Made by a program: the position numbers and the translations under genes | Notes under the pieces: model-generated | Databases searched by the model: none | What the model was told of the DNA's origin: nothing | The model's input: the letters and a program-made list of their open reading frames with translations, nothing else | Shown here: piece by piece, positions 9,399-20,564 of the stretch | Layout: the number at the start of each line of letters is the position of its first letter | Position numbering within the stretch: position 1 is the first letter of the stretch | Assembly (NCBI RefSeq): GCF_014201875.1 | Contig: NZ_JACHFL010000003.1 | Coordinates: forward strand, 437,673 to 501,672 | DNA from: Deinococcus humi | Lineage (GTDB): Bacteria > Deinococcota > Deinococci > Deinococcales > Deinococcaceae | Length of the DNA: 64,000 bases | Reading direction: 5' to 3'

Positions 9399-10522
9399 CA
9401 ACGCACCTCCAGTGGCAGAGCGGCCAGCTCATCTTCTGCCGAGTCGTCCGCCTCCAGCTCGGTCAGAGGGGGCACGTCCACCGGCGTGAACCGTCCGGAC
9501 TGCGCCCAGAACTGCGCCGACGCACCGGGCGGACGTTCGGTGCCGGTCACGATGGCCTGCGGCACGCCCGCCGCCAGCTCCAGCAGAAAGGCCCGGCGTC
9601 CGGGATCCAGCTCGGCGCTGAAATCATCGATAAGCAAGATGGGCTGTTCACCAAAACGCTCGGCCAGCAGTTCCAATTCGGCGCGGCGCAGGGCAAGGGC
9701 CACGGTGCGGCCCTCGCCCCGGCTGGCATACTCGCTGGCAGGAAAGCCGCCCAGGGTCAGCACCAGATCGTCGCGGTGCGGACCACTGACCGTGGAACCG
9801 CGCGCCAGCTCCTCGGCCCGGCGCCCAGCCAAATCGGCGGCGTAGGTTTCGGGCGTGGTGGTTTCCAGCAGGGTCAGTTCCAGCGTCTTGCGGCTGCCCA
9901 GCGCGGCGTTGGCCGCTGTCGCCAGTTCGCTCAGGCGGGTCAGGGCCCGGCGGCGAAAGGCGATGATCTCGGTCCCCAGCTTCACCAGCGCGTCGTCCCA
10001 CACCGACATCGCCCACTCCTCGCCACCCTTGAGGGCCGCGTTGCGCTGTGACACCGTGCGCTCGTAGCGGCCCAGCTGCTGGCCGTAGCGGGCGCTCAGG
10101 CGCGACAGCAACGAATCCAGGTAGGCGCGGCGCAGGCTGGGCGAGCCGAACACCAGTTCGGAATCCTCCGGGCGGATCCACACCGCGCTGCCGCGGGGCA
10201 GGTCGCCTGCGCGAACGCGCACGCCGTCTACCTTGAGCTGCCGCCGCCCGCGCCCCAGGCCCACCTCCTGCACACTCAGGCTGCCTCCCGACTCCAGATC
10301 GGCGCGCACGTAGGCCTCGCGCTCACCGGACTGCACCAGCTGTTCCAGGCGGCCCACGTCGGTCTGACCCGTCAGGGCCAGGAAGATGGCCTCCAGCAGA
10401 TTGGTCTTGCCTGCCCCGTTCTCGCCAAACACGCCGGTCACGCCCGCTCCAAAGCACAGCGTGCACGGCGCGAGGTTGCGGTAATTCAAAGTTGAGAGGG
10501 ACTCCAGGCGCACAGGGTTCAT
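9398..10522 (-). CDS. recF: DNA replication and repair protein RecF
   Basis: RecF binds gapped DNA and, with RecO and RecR, loads RecA. Deinococcus lacks RecBC, so this is its main recombination entry route. The 374-residue protein has Walker A GENGAGKT (33-40), the central SMC-like segment, signature ASRGEGRTVALALRRAELE and Walker B ILLIDDFSAELDP. I chose ATG 10522 (MNPVRLESL), which begins right at the conserved first strand; the frame runs 22 codons further upstream without family similarity. It overlaps the DciA-like gene by one base. Confidence 0.93.
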   Translation of the reverse strand: MNPVRLESLSTLNYRNLAPCTLCFGAGVTGVFGENGAGKTNLLEAIFLALTGQTDVGRLEQLVQSGEREAYVRADLESGGSLSVQEVGLGRGRRQLKVDGVRVRAGDLPRGSAVWIRPEDSELVFGSPSLRRAYLDSLLSRLSARYGQQLGRYERTVSQRNAALKGGEEWAMSVWDDALVKLGTEIIAFRRRALTRLSELATAANAALGSRKTLELTLLETTTPETYAADLAGRRAEELARGSTVSGPHRDDLVLTLGGFPASEYASRGEGRTVALALRRAELELLAERFGEQPILLIDDFSAELDPGRRAFLLELAAGVPQAIVTGTERPPGASAQFWAQSGRFTPVDVPPLTELEADDSAEDELAALPLEVR

Positions 10523-10631
10523 TCTAAGCCGGACGGGCGCGGGCTTCTGTGGCATGGAGCGGGGATGGGCACGGTCTAAAGCTGGCAAGCGCTGAAGATG
10601 GGCGTGGTCCCCGCAACGTGATCCGCTTTAA

Positions 10632-10654
10632 TGTGCAGCTTGTTACACTGCACA
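10632..10654 (+). promoter_or_regulatory. Leaderless promoter with inverted repeat, doxX
   Basis: The -10 TACACT (10644-10649) is 6 bases before the ATG at 10656. Perfect 7-bp arms TGTGCAG (10632-10638) and CTGCACA (10648-10654) flank and overlap it, so a repressor bound here would block the promoter. Confidence 0.5.
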
Positions 10655-10655
10655 C

Positions 10656-11087
10656 ATGCGGCGACAGCCCGAATATGCCCTGGCCCTGATTCGCGTGGCG
10701 GTCGGCATGGTGTTCGCCTGGCACGGCTTTCACAAGATTTTTGAGCTGGGGCTGGGGAATGTCACGGCAGCCTACCAGCTGTCGGGCGTGCCCCTTCCCC
10801 TGCTGTTCGCGCCGCTGGCGGCCGTGCTGGAACTGGTGGGCGGGCCGCTGCTGGCGCTGGGTCTGGGCGCACGCGGACTGGCCGGGACGCTGGCCCTGAT
10901 CACGGCTAGTGTGACCCTGGCACCGTTGCTGTCTGGGCGCCTCAGCCTGGCGGCACTGGAAGTTCCACTGCTGCTGCTCGTGGGCAGTCTGGCCGTCATG
11001 GTGGGCGGGCCAGGCTCCCCGGCGCTCAAGGACCGGAGCGGCGCGGTCCGGCCCCCGGTCCGCGTAGCCGGCAGAAAAAGAGGCTGA
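10656..11087 (+). CDS. DoxX family membrane protein
   Basis: The 143-residue protein has about four hydrophobic helices and the DoxX family start LALIRVAVGMVFAWHGFHKIF, here written in family order across residues 8-28. Other family features are the G-x-P-L turn after helix 1 and ELVGGPLLALGLG in the second helix. DoxX proteins are small inner-membrane proteins; some are linked to thiosulfate:quinone oxidation or to oxidative-stress complexes. Substrate and partner cannot be told here. It is a single gene with its own leaderless promoter, divergent from recF. Confidence 0.8.
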   Translation: MRRQPEYALALIRVAVGMVFAWHGFHKIFELGLGNVTAAYQLSGVPLPLLFAPLAAVLELVGGPLLALGLGARGLAGTLALITASVTLAPLLSGRLSLAALEVPLLLLVGSLAVMVGGPGSPALKDRSGAVRPPVRVAGRKRG

Positions 11088-11105
11088 CGGCAACCCGGTC
11101 AGCCT
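11075..11105 (-). terminator. Terminator of the PrcB-like gene
   Basis: An 8-bp stem (11081-11088 with 11098-11105) is followed on the minus strand by CTTTTT. It overlaps the stop of the convergent doxX gene. Confidence 0.65.
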
Positions 11106-11125
11106 CCCTGATGTGGCAGAGTGAC

Positions 11126-12208
11126 TCAGCGCAGCGGGTTGCCCGCCTCATCCACCACCCGCACGTTCTGGTACTTGCCTTCCACGCGCACGATAGTCCA
11201 CGGGCTGGTGATGGCCTGCGTCGTGATGGCCCCCGCCTGCGGCGCACGGAGCCGCGCAACAAGGGTCAGGGTACCGCCTGACGCGCTGGCCCCGGTGATG
11301 GTTACACCGTAGCCGCCGGTGGCACGCTGGCCCAGAAACACGCCGACCAGGGTGGCGTTGCCGGGATCAGGTGGGGTGGGTGCGCCGGTCTGACGCGAAT
11401 AGGCCTGCGCATACAGGGAGGCAGCCTCGGCGGGTGTGGCGGCCACAGTGACGGTAGGTTCAGTGACGCCCGACTGGGTGCCGCTGACGAGTTCGGTGAA
11501 GTTCACGCGCGCTCCTGTAGCCACCTGGGCGGGAGAGGACGGCAGAGGATTCAGAGATCCAGTTGACGGCGGAAGCCCTGCCGCGACGGTGACGACATTC
11601 GGCAGCACGTAGAGCGCGGTACGGCGGTACTCGGTGGGCCTGGGTTCCACCGCCAGCGGAGCGTCGGCGGCAGGCACATCGGCCAGCACGCCTACCGCTA
11701 GTGGCCCCTGACCCAGCAGCGCCGCACTGAGCACGCTCGCTTCCTCGGACGTCAGCTGCCCGGCCCCCTGAAGCCCGTTCACGGCGCTGGACCCCACCGT
11801 TCCACTCAGACCGCTCAGCTTGCTCCAGTTCTGCCCATCCGTGTAGTACACCGCGCTGAGGCCACCAGGGGTGACCACGTCGAACGAACCGTTGGTGCGG
11901 CGGGTAACGTTCAACGGGGCGGCGATGGTGGAGGTGGGCTGGCGGTAGGTGGCCTTGCCAGCCACGCTGAGGCTCCCGGGAGTGGCCACCGAGTCCTCTA
12001 TCTGGGATCGGAGTTCCACGGTCTGGCCGCCCAGCTTCAGGCTGCCTGCCGCGCCACCCGTCAACGAGCCGTAGACCCATACGATGCGCTCCTGCGCGCC
12101 GCCGTACAGCAGCGCTTCATGGACCCGCAGATTACTGGGACCGGTCATGGTACAGGCGCTGAACAGACCCGCGCTCAGGAGAAGGACGGGCAGGAGGGAT
12201 TTCTTCAT
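11126..12208 (-). CDS. Lipoprotein with PrcB C-terminal domain
   Basis: The 360-residue protein starts with a lipoprotein signal peptide whose lipobox LFSAC puts the acylated cysteine at 19. The last 65 residues match the PrcB C-terminal domain pattern (GVFLGQRATGGYGVTITG, then P-x-A-G-x-x-T-T-Q-A-I-T-S-P-W). In spirochaetes PrcB is part of a protease complex; elsewhere the domain's role is unknown. The middle 250 residues are Gly/Ser/Thr-rich and unassigned. It is probably anchored on the cell surface. It stands alone, between doxX and recN. Confidence 0.72.
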   Translation of the reverse strand: MKKSLLPVLLLSAGLFSACTMTGPSNLRVHEALLYGGAQERIVWVYGSLTGGAAGSLKLGGQTVELRSQIEDSVATPGSLSVAGKATYRQPTSTIAAPLNVTRRTNGSFDVVTPGGLSAVYYTDGQNWSKLSGLSGTVGSSAVNGLQGAGQLTSEEASVLSAALLGQGPLAVGVLADVPAADAPLAVEPRPTEYRRTALYVLPNVVTVAAGLPPSTGSLNPLPSSPAQVATGARVNFTELVSGTQSGVTEPTVTVAATPAEAASLYAQAYSRQTGAPTPPDPGNATLVGVFLGQRATGGYGVTITGASASGGTLTLVARLRAPQAGAITTQAITSPWTIVRVEGKYQNVRVVDEAGNPLR

Positions 12209-12298
12209 GCTCCCAGCTTAGGCAGCGCGTCTGATGACACCCTGAACGCGGCCTTGGGCAAATGCACATGCGGCCCAGTGGCCCGCAGAAGAGGAAAT

Positions 12299-14023
12299 TT
12301 AGCGCTGGGGCACGCCCGTCATCAGCTCGCGGGCGTGCCCCAGCGCAGCCTCGGAAGTGTTGCCGCCCAGCATGCGGGCAATCTCCTCCAGGCGTTCATC
12401 TGGCGACAGGGGCCGCACACGGCTGACGGTGCGTCCCGCCTCCACCGCCTTTTCCACCTTGAAGTGGTGGTCTGCGCGGGCGGCGATCTGGGCCAGGTGG
12501 GTCACCACCATGACCTGACGGCTGCGGGCCAGACGGTACAACTGCTCGGCTACAGCCAGCGCCGCGCCACCGCCAATCCCGGCGTCCACCTCGTCGAAGA
12601 CCACGGCAGGGGTATCTGCGCCCAGCACGGTGCTGATCGCCAGCATCACGCGCGACAGCTCCCCCCCGGAGGCCACGTCCGAGAGCGGGGCCAGATCCTC
12701 GCCGGGGTTGGCGGTGAACTGAATGGTCACGTCGCTGAGGCCGTACAGGGCCGGTTCGGACAGTGGGGACAGCTGGAATTCCAGGCGGGCGTGCGGCATG
12801 CCGAGTTCGCGAATCACCGCCACCAGTTCCGCGGCCAGCGGCGCGGCGCGTTCCCTGCGGGCGCTATCCAGCGCGGCGCCAACCCGGCGCAGCTCCTCCA
12901 GCAAGGCCTCCACGTCGGCATCCAGGGTTCCGGCATCCTGCTCGTCACGGGTCAGGACTCTTAGCTCCTCCTCCACCCCGGCCTGAAATTCCAGCACATC
13001 CTCCAACGTGGGGCCATACTTGGTCCGCAGCTTGCCCAGCGCGCCCAGACGGCCCTCCACGCGGGCCAGTTCCTCGGGGTCCGCCGCCCCGTCCTCGGCC
13101 ACCGCGCGCAGCTCGCCGGACACGGCCTGCAGGCTGTCCAGGGCCGCACGCAGTTCCTGCTGCAACGCGGCGCTCGCTTCGTCGTAACGGGCGCTGGCAT
13201 TCAGGGCGCGCACCGCCTCGCCCAGAAAGCCCAGCGCGTTCTCATCGCCGTCCGAGATCAAGGTTAGAGCCCCCGCCGCGCTCTGGGCAATGGTTTCCAG
13301 GTTGGCGAGGCGGTTCAGCTCGGCCTGCAGGGGCTCTTCCTCGCCGGGCAGGGGGGCCACCTCGGCGATCTCGCGGGCCTGGAAGGTCAGCAGGTCCAGT
13401 TGCCGGGCGCGTTCGCGCTCACCGGTGCGCAGCCGCTCCAGCCGGGCCCGGGCTTCCTGCCACTCGCGGTAAGCATGGGTATAGGCGGCGCTGTGATCGG
13501 GCAGGCCCCGGTCCAGCAGGGCGCGCTGGTTGGCCGGTCCCAGCAGACTGACCGCGCTGTGCTGCCAGTGGATCGTCAGACGGGTCTGCGCCCATTCCTG
13601 CAATTCGCGCACGCTGACCACCTCACCGTCCAGCCGGGCTACGCCGCGCCCCTGGGTCGCCAGACGTCGGCTGGCGCTGCGCTGATCGCCACTGGTCTGA
13701 TCGGCACTGCTGAGGCCCACCTCCTCATTCCAGAAGCCCGTAACCAGCAGATCATTCTCGCCGGTCCGGATCAGGTCTGTGTTCGCCCGTGAGCCCAGCA
13801 GCAGCCCCAGCGCGTCCACGATGATGCTCTTGCCTGCGCCCGTCTCGCCGGTAAAGACGCTCAGGCCGCCAGCAAAGTCCAGTTCCAGTTCACGAATGGT
13901 GGCGAGGTTACGGACCTCCAGCCGGGCCAGCGCGGGGCCAGCAAGGGCCGCCGGAGCCGATGTGGGCGGCCTGGACAGAGTGGCAGTTTTCTCAGCGCGC
14001 GGGGCGCGGGCCTTGCGGGTCAT
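12299..14023 (-). CDS. recN: DNA repair protein RecN
   Basis: RecN is an SMC-like ATPase that gathers broken DNA ends for recombination and is important for radiation survival in Deinococcus. The 574-residue protein has Walker A GETGAGKS (59-66), long helical arms around 180-420, the signature SGGELSRVMLAIS and Walker B VVFDEVDAGIGG. The first 33 residues are a basic, Pro/Ala-rich extension. The ATG lies 7 bases after TAAACT, so the mRNA is probably leaderless. No SOS-type or RDRM-type palindrome was seen upstream. Confidence 0.94.
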   Translation of the reverse strand: MTRKARAPRAEKTATLSRPPTSAPAALAGPALARLEVRNLATIRELELDFAGGLSVFTGETGAGKSIIVDALGLLLGSRANTDLIRTGENDLLVTGFWNEEVGLSSADQTSGDQRSASRRLATQGRGVARLDGEVVSVRELQEWAQTRLTIHWQHSAVSLLGPANQRALLDRGLPDHSAAYTHAYREWQEARARLERLRTGERERARQLDLLTFQAREIAEVAPLPGEEEPLQAELNRLANLETIAQSAAGALTLISDGDENALGFLGEAVRALNASARYDEASAALQQELRAALDSLQAVSGELRAVAEDGAADPEELARVEGRLGALGKLRTKYGPTLEDVLEFQAGVEEELRVLTRDEQDAGTLDADVEALLEELRRVGAALDSARRERAAPLAAELVAVIRELGMPHARLEFQLSPLSEPALYGLSDVTIQFTANPGEDLAPLSDVASGGELSRVMLAISTVLGADTPAVVFDEVDAGIGGGAALAVAEQLYRLARSRQVMVVTHLAQIAARADHHFKVEKAVEAGRTVSRVRPLSPDERLEEIARMLGGNTSEAALGHARELMTGVPQR

Positions 14024-14030
14024 CCTGCGC

Positions 14031-14036
14031 AGTTTA
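14031..14036 (-). promoter_or_regulatory. Leaderless -10 box of recN
   Basis: TAAACT on the minus strand, 7 bases before the ATG. Confidence 0.5.
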
Positions 14037-14201
14037 GAACTTTAGTGGGCGGGGGTTTCGGAGTGTGAGGCCGGGCAGCTTTCCTACCCCTGAGGTCGCG
14101 CGCCGAAGTAGACCGGCAGATCAGGCGCGCCGGAGGCAAATTCTCACCAACCATGAATCTTCCGTTACATTTCCCCCACGTTGCCCCTCACCGTGCGCGG
14201 C

Positions 14202-14217
14202 ACAATGGCAACATTGT
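14202..14217 (+). promoter_or_regulatory. Inverted repeat upstream of the LEA-like gene
   Basis: Perfect arms ACAATG and CATTGT with a 4-base spacer lie 40 bases before the ATG, close to where the -10 should be. It may be an operator or an mRNA 5' hairpin. Confidence 0.4.
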
Positions 14218-14256
14218 CCGTGCCGCCCCGCGGCGACGGACGCAAAGGAGTTCACC

Positions 14257-15669
14257 ATGTCCATGAAATACGAATCCACCGGCGGCGTCAGCAAACGCAG
14301 CCTGCTGCTGCTGGGCGGGCTGGCCGCGCTGGCCCTGAACAAGGACGTCCGCCGCTCCCTAGTGGGCGGCACTCGGCACGCCTGGATCGATGCCCAGGAC
14401 ACCCTGGAAAGCACGGTCAAGCCCGCGCTCGCCGACGCCGCAGCGCAGGCCCAGCAGACCGCTCAGCTCGTGTCGCACGAGGCGCAGAAGTCGGCGCAGC
14501 TCCTGGCCCTGGAAGCCGCCAAGCGTGGATCAACCGTCCTAGAAGCCTGGAAGGAGGAGGGCGCGCCCCAGGCGCAGGCTTGGCTGGAAACGGCCCGCGA
14601 GGCAGCGGTAGAGCTGGCCTCCACCGCCCAGGAAAAAGCGGCTGAGTTGGCTGAAACCGCACAGAAACACGGAGGCGTGTTGGCCGAGGTAGCACAGGAG
14701 CGTGGCAGCGAACTGGCGGAATCCGTCCAGAAGCGCGGCAGCCAGCTGGCCGCCGTCGCTCAGGAACGCGCGGCCGAACTCTCGGCAGAGGCTCAGGCAC
14801 GGGCTGCAGCAGCGCAGAGGGAAGCGAAAAAGCGGGCCGCCAGTCTGGAAAAAGACGCCCAGCAGATGTCGGACAAGCGCAGCAAGCAAGCCCAGGACGC
14901 TCTGAAGTCTGCTCGTAAAAATGCCAGCAACACGCTCGATGACGTTCAGAACAGCGGGTTGGGCCTGTTGAGCACCGTTCAGGACAGTGGAGTGGGCCTG
15001 CTCAGCAACCTCCAGGGCTGGATGCAGGACACCCTGATCGATACTGGCGACACGCTAGAAAACCGCCGTTGTACCGCCGAGAAGGCCCTGAGCCGCGCCC
15101 GCCGTCAGGCCGAGAAGGACCTGCGCGCAGGCGGTAAGAACTGGAACACCAAAAAACTGGAGAAAGCCGTGACCAAGAAAGTTTCGCCGTTGCAAAAAGA
15201 GCTGGATAAGGAACTCAAGACGCTGGAGAAGCAGGCCAGACTGGCCCGTAAGAGTGACAACAGCGGCGGAGGCCTGGGTGTGGGCATCATGACCCTGCTG
15301 CTGTTGGGTGGCGGCGCGGTGGTGCTGGCCCGCGTGCCCGCCGCCCGCAAGGCCATTCTGGACGCCGTGGGCATGGTCAGTCCCGAAGCAGCCGAGAACC
15401 TTCACCGCTTTAGCCGCAATGCCCGCAACGTGATTGGCTCGGCGTGGCTGGAGCAGATTGAGGAACCGGCGGCGACGCCCGCCCCCGGCGCGGCGGCGTC
15501 CACCCGCGCAGGTACAACCGGCGGAACCTGGGGCGCCTCCACCGAGCCAGGCGCTCCGGCCACCGCCCGCACACAAGCCGAGGAACAAGCGGGCAAGCCT
15601 GCCAACGCCAGCGAGACGGACGTCGCCAAGACAGCAGCCGACAAGGACACTCAGCCCAAAACAAACTGA
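14257..15669 (+). CDS. Alanine-rich LEA/apolipoprotein-like repeat protein with one membrane segment
   Basis: I chose ATG 14257, 6 bases after the ribosome site AAAGGAG; the open frame upstream has no ribosome site. The 470-residue protein has a short hydrophobic stretch at about 11-22. Residues 60-230 then form a long amphipathic region built on 11-residue units rich in A, E, K and Q (for example AQEKAAELAET, AQKHGGVLAEV, AQERGSELAES). This resembles LEA group 3 or apolipoprotein helices. A membrane segment (IMTLLLLGGGAVVLARVPA) follows near 350, then an Ala/Pro/Thr-rich tail. LEA-like proteins protect cells during drying, a trait of Deinococcus. A role in desiccation tolerance or envelope anchoring is inference. 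Confidence 0.7.
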   Translation: MSMKYESTGGVSKRSLLLLGGLAALALNKDVRRSLVGGTRHAWIDAQDTLESTVKPALADAAAQAQQTAQLVSHEAQKSAQLLALEAAKRGSTVLEAWKEEGAPQAQAWLETAREAAVELASTAQEKAAELAETAQKHGGVLAEVAQERGSELAESVQKRGSQLAAVAQERAAELSAEAQARAAAAQREAKKRAASLEKDAQQMSDKRSKQAQDALKSARKNASNTLDDVQNSGLGLLSTVQDSGVGLLSNLQGWMQDTLIDTGDTLENRRCTAEKALSRARRQAEKDLRAGGKNWNTKKLEKAVTKKVSPLQKELDKELKTLEKQARLARKSDNSGGGLGVGIMTLLLLGGGAVVLARVPAARKAILDAVGMVSPEAAENLHRFSRNARNVIGSAWLEQIEEPAATPAPGAAASTRAGTTGGTWGASTEPGAPATARTQAEEQAGKPANASETDVAKTAADKDTQPKTN

Positions 15670-15681
15670 GTCACGGGTGCA

Positions 15682-15728
15682 AGCCAGAGGGGGTGGAAGG
15701 AGAAGGTCTCCTTCCACCCCCTCTGGCT
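15682..15728. terminator. Perfect 22-bp hairpin after the LEA-like gene
   Basis: A 22-bp perfect stem (15682-15703 with 15707-15728) has only a 3-base loop, 12 bases after the stop codon. There is no T-run on the plus strand, so it may be a stability or processing element rather than a classical terminator. Confidence 0.6.
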
Positions 15729-15778
15729 CTTATGTGCTTGGGTCAGGGCTGTGTCTGTCTGGACCGGACACCTCATCT

Positions 15779-15784
15779 TATTGT
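15779..15784 (+). promoter_or_regulatory. Possible -10 of pckA
   Basis: TATTGT fits TANNNT and would place the transcription start near 15791, about 135 bases before pckA. No convincing -35. Confidence 0.3.
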
Positions 15785-15815
15785 TTCCCCCATCGTGACA
15801 CCCGAAAGGTTGGGT

Positions 15816-15829
15816 TGGAACCGCTTCCT
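15816..15829 (+). promoter_or_regulatory. LacI-family (cre-like) operator upstream of pckA
   Basis: TGGAACCGCTTCCT fits TGGAANCGNTTCCA with one mismatch. The core is identical to the site before the sugar-binding protein gene at 28960. It would lie about 25 bases downstream of the inferred transcription start, as at the two sugar loci. Confidence 0.55.
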
Positions 15830-15886
15830 AGGCCACAATCGTGATGTTCGTCGATACACCAATTCAGCCGCGTCTCAGTGTGCCAA

Positions 15887-15910
15887 GCCGCCGCGCGGCC
15901 TCTTTTTCTT
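15887..15910 (+). terminator. Leader terminator (attenuator candidate) of pckA
   Basis: A GC-only stem (15887-15891 with 15895-15899) is followed by CTCTTTTTCTTT and then at once by the pckA ribosome site AAGGAG. An intrinsic terminator in this place suggests regulated read-through. Confidence 0.55.
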
Positions 15911-15925
15911 TAAGGAGCTAATCCC

Positions 15926-17518
<1,593 letters not shown>

Positions 17519-17544
17519 AGACTTTCAGTGAAGGCACGAAGAAA

Positions 17545-17565
17545 CCCCCGCGACTGATGCGGGGG
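17545..17565. terminator. Bidirectional terminator between pckA and malG-like gene
   Basis: CCCCCGC (17545-17551) pairs with GCGGGGG (17559-17565). AAA precedes and CTTT follows the stem. It separates convergent genes. Confidence 0.75.
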
Positions 17566-17602
17566 CTTTCCTTTAAAGCTGAAAAGAAGATTGGGCCTGT
17601 CG

Positions 17603-18975
<1,373 letters not shown>

Positions 18976-18979
<4 letters not shown>

Positions 18980-20388
18980 TTACGGGCCTCCTCAAACACA
19001 CCTGCGGCCTTGAAGTTCACCAGACTGATCGCCAGGGTCAGGAAGAAGATGATCAGCGCGATGGCGCTGGCCAGCGAATAGTTGGACTGCCCGCTGGAGG
19101 CAAAAGCCGTGTTGTAGCCCCACGACAGCAGAATGTCGGTGCTGCGCGCGGTGGCCTCACGGCCCGGCTGGTCCGGCCCGCCCTGCGTGAGCAGGTAGAT
19201 GATGCCGAAGTTGTTGAAGTTAAAGGCGAAGCCTGACAGCAGAATGGGGGTGAAGCTGTTGCGCAACAGCGGCAGCGTGATGTTCACGATCTGCTGCCAG
19301 CGGCTGGCCCCGTCGATACTGGCGGCCTCGTACAGATCGTCGTTGATGGTGCTCAGGGCGCTGATGGTGGCCGTCATCATGTACGGGAAGCCCAGCCACA
19401 GGTTGACCACCAGCACGCTCACTTTGGCCCACAGCGGATCACCCAGCCACGGCACGGCAGCGAAGCCAAGCAGGCCCAGCCCCTTGTTGACGATCCCGAA
19501 CTGCTGGTTAAACAGCGCCACCCACATCTGCACGCTGATCACGGCGGGAATGGCCCACGGCAAGAACAGGAGCGTGCGGTAAACGTTACGGCCCTTGAGG
19601 TTCTTGTTGTACAGCAGGATGCCCAGGATCAGCCCGGCGATGGCATTGATGGTCACCGTGGAAAATGCGAACACCACGGTCCAGATGAACACCGGAATCA
19701 GCGCGCGGCTGGCCTGGGCGAAGATCTCGCGGAAGTTGGCCAGACCAATGTAATCGATGCTGTTGAGGCGGGTGGCCCTTGCCACCTCAATGTTGGCGGT
19801 GAATAGAGAGGCCAGCGTCACCTGAAGACCGTTCACGCTGGCGATCTTGGCCCTGAAGGGCACCGACGCCTGCTCGTCGAACAGCACCAGCGTCGCACCC
19901 GCGCAGTCTGACGTCTTGCAACGCAGGTACTCCTGCACGCTAGTCGACTGTGGCGTCTCGGCCAGCGTGACCACGCGTCTGTCCGGGCCAAGCGTTGCGG
20001 TGGTCCGCAGCGCCGAATCCGGATTGCCGCTGTTGACCGCGTTGTAGTTGGTAAAAGCGTAATTGATGGTCAGCACGATGGGCAAGATCGTGAAGGCTGC
20101 CAGAAAAACCAGCGCCGGAAACAGGTAATACCAGTTGACCATCCACGGAAACAGCCGCAGCACAATCGGCAGCAGCAGCAGCAGTACGGCGGCCCCGTAA
20201 ATCAGGATCATGTATGGGGGCGCTGTCGGATACAGCCGGGCGGTCAGACCGCTCAGCAGCCATGCGAGAAGCACGGCGCCGCCCAGCATCACGGCCAGGA
20301 TCAGCACCGCCAGCAGCACGCCTCGCGTTCCTTCCGGGGGAACGTTGGAGCGGGCACGGGAACGGGGGGGGTGTGGAATCGCGGTCAT
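18976..20388 (-). CDS. malF: Maltose-type sugar ABC transporter permease (MalF-like)
   Basis: The 470-residue membrane subunit has an N-terminal helix cluster and then a large periplasmic loop (about 120-210) resembling the P2 loop of MalF. The transmembrane domain carries the EAA loop [21 protein letters not shown]. The first 20 residues are basic and proline-rich. It follows malE after a strong terminator hairpin, so expression relative to malE is probably lower, and it overlaps malG by four bases. Confidence 0.92.
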
Positions 20389-20510
20389 GGGGATGCGCCG
20401 TCTCCTTTGAATGAGGCTGTGTGGCTGTCAGGGACAATCTTAGAACCATTCATCGTGAAGCCCCTCACATTGTGCTGCAACGGGCAGCTTTGAACTAGAG
20501 GGAGGCCCCA

Positions 20511-20546
20511 CAAAAAGGCGGACGGGCTCGACCTGCCCGTCCGCCT
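20511..20546 (-). terminator. Intra-operon terminator between malE and malF
   Basis: A 12-bp perfect stem (20516-20527 with 20535-20546) is followed on the minus strand by TTTTTG. It lies directly after the malE stop, so only part of the transcripts should reach malFG. Confidence 0.75.
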
Positions 20547-20564
20547 CGACTTCAAGAGCCGAAT

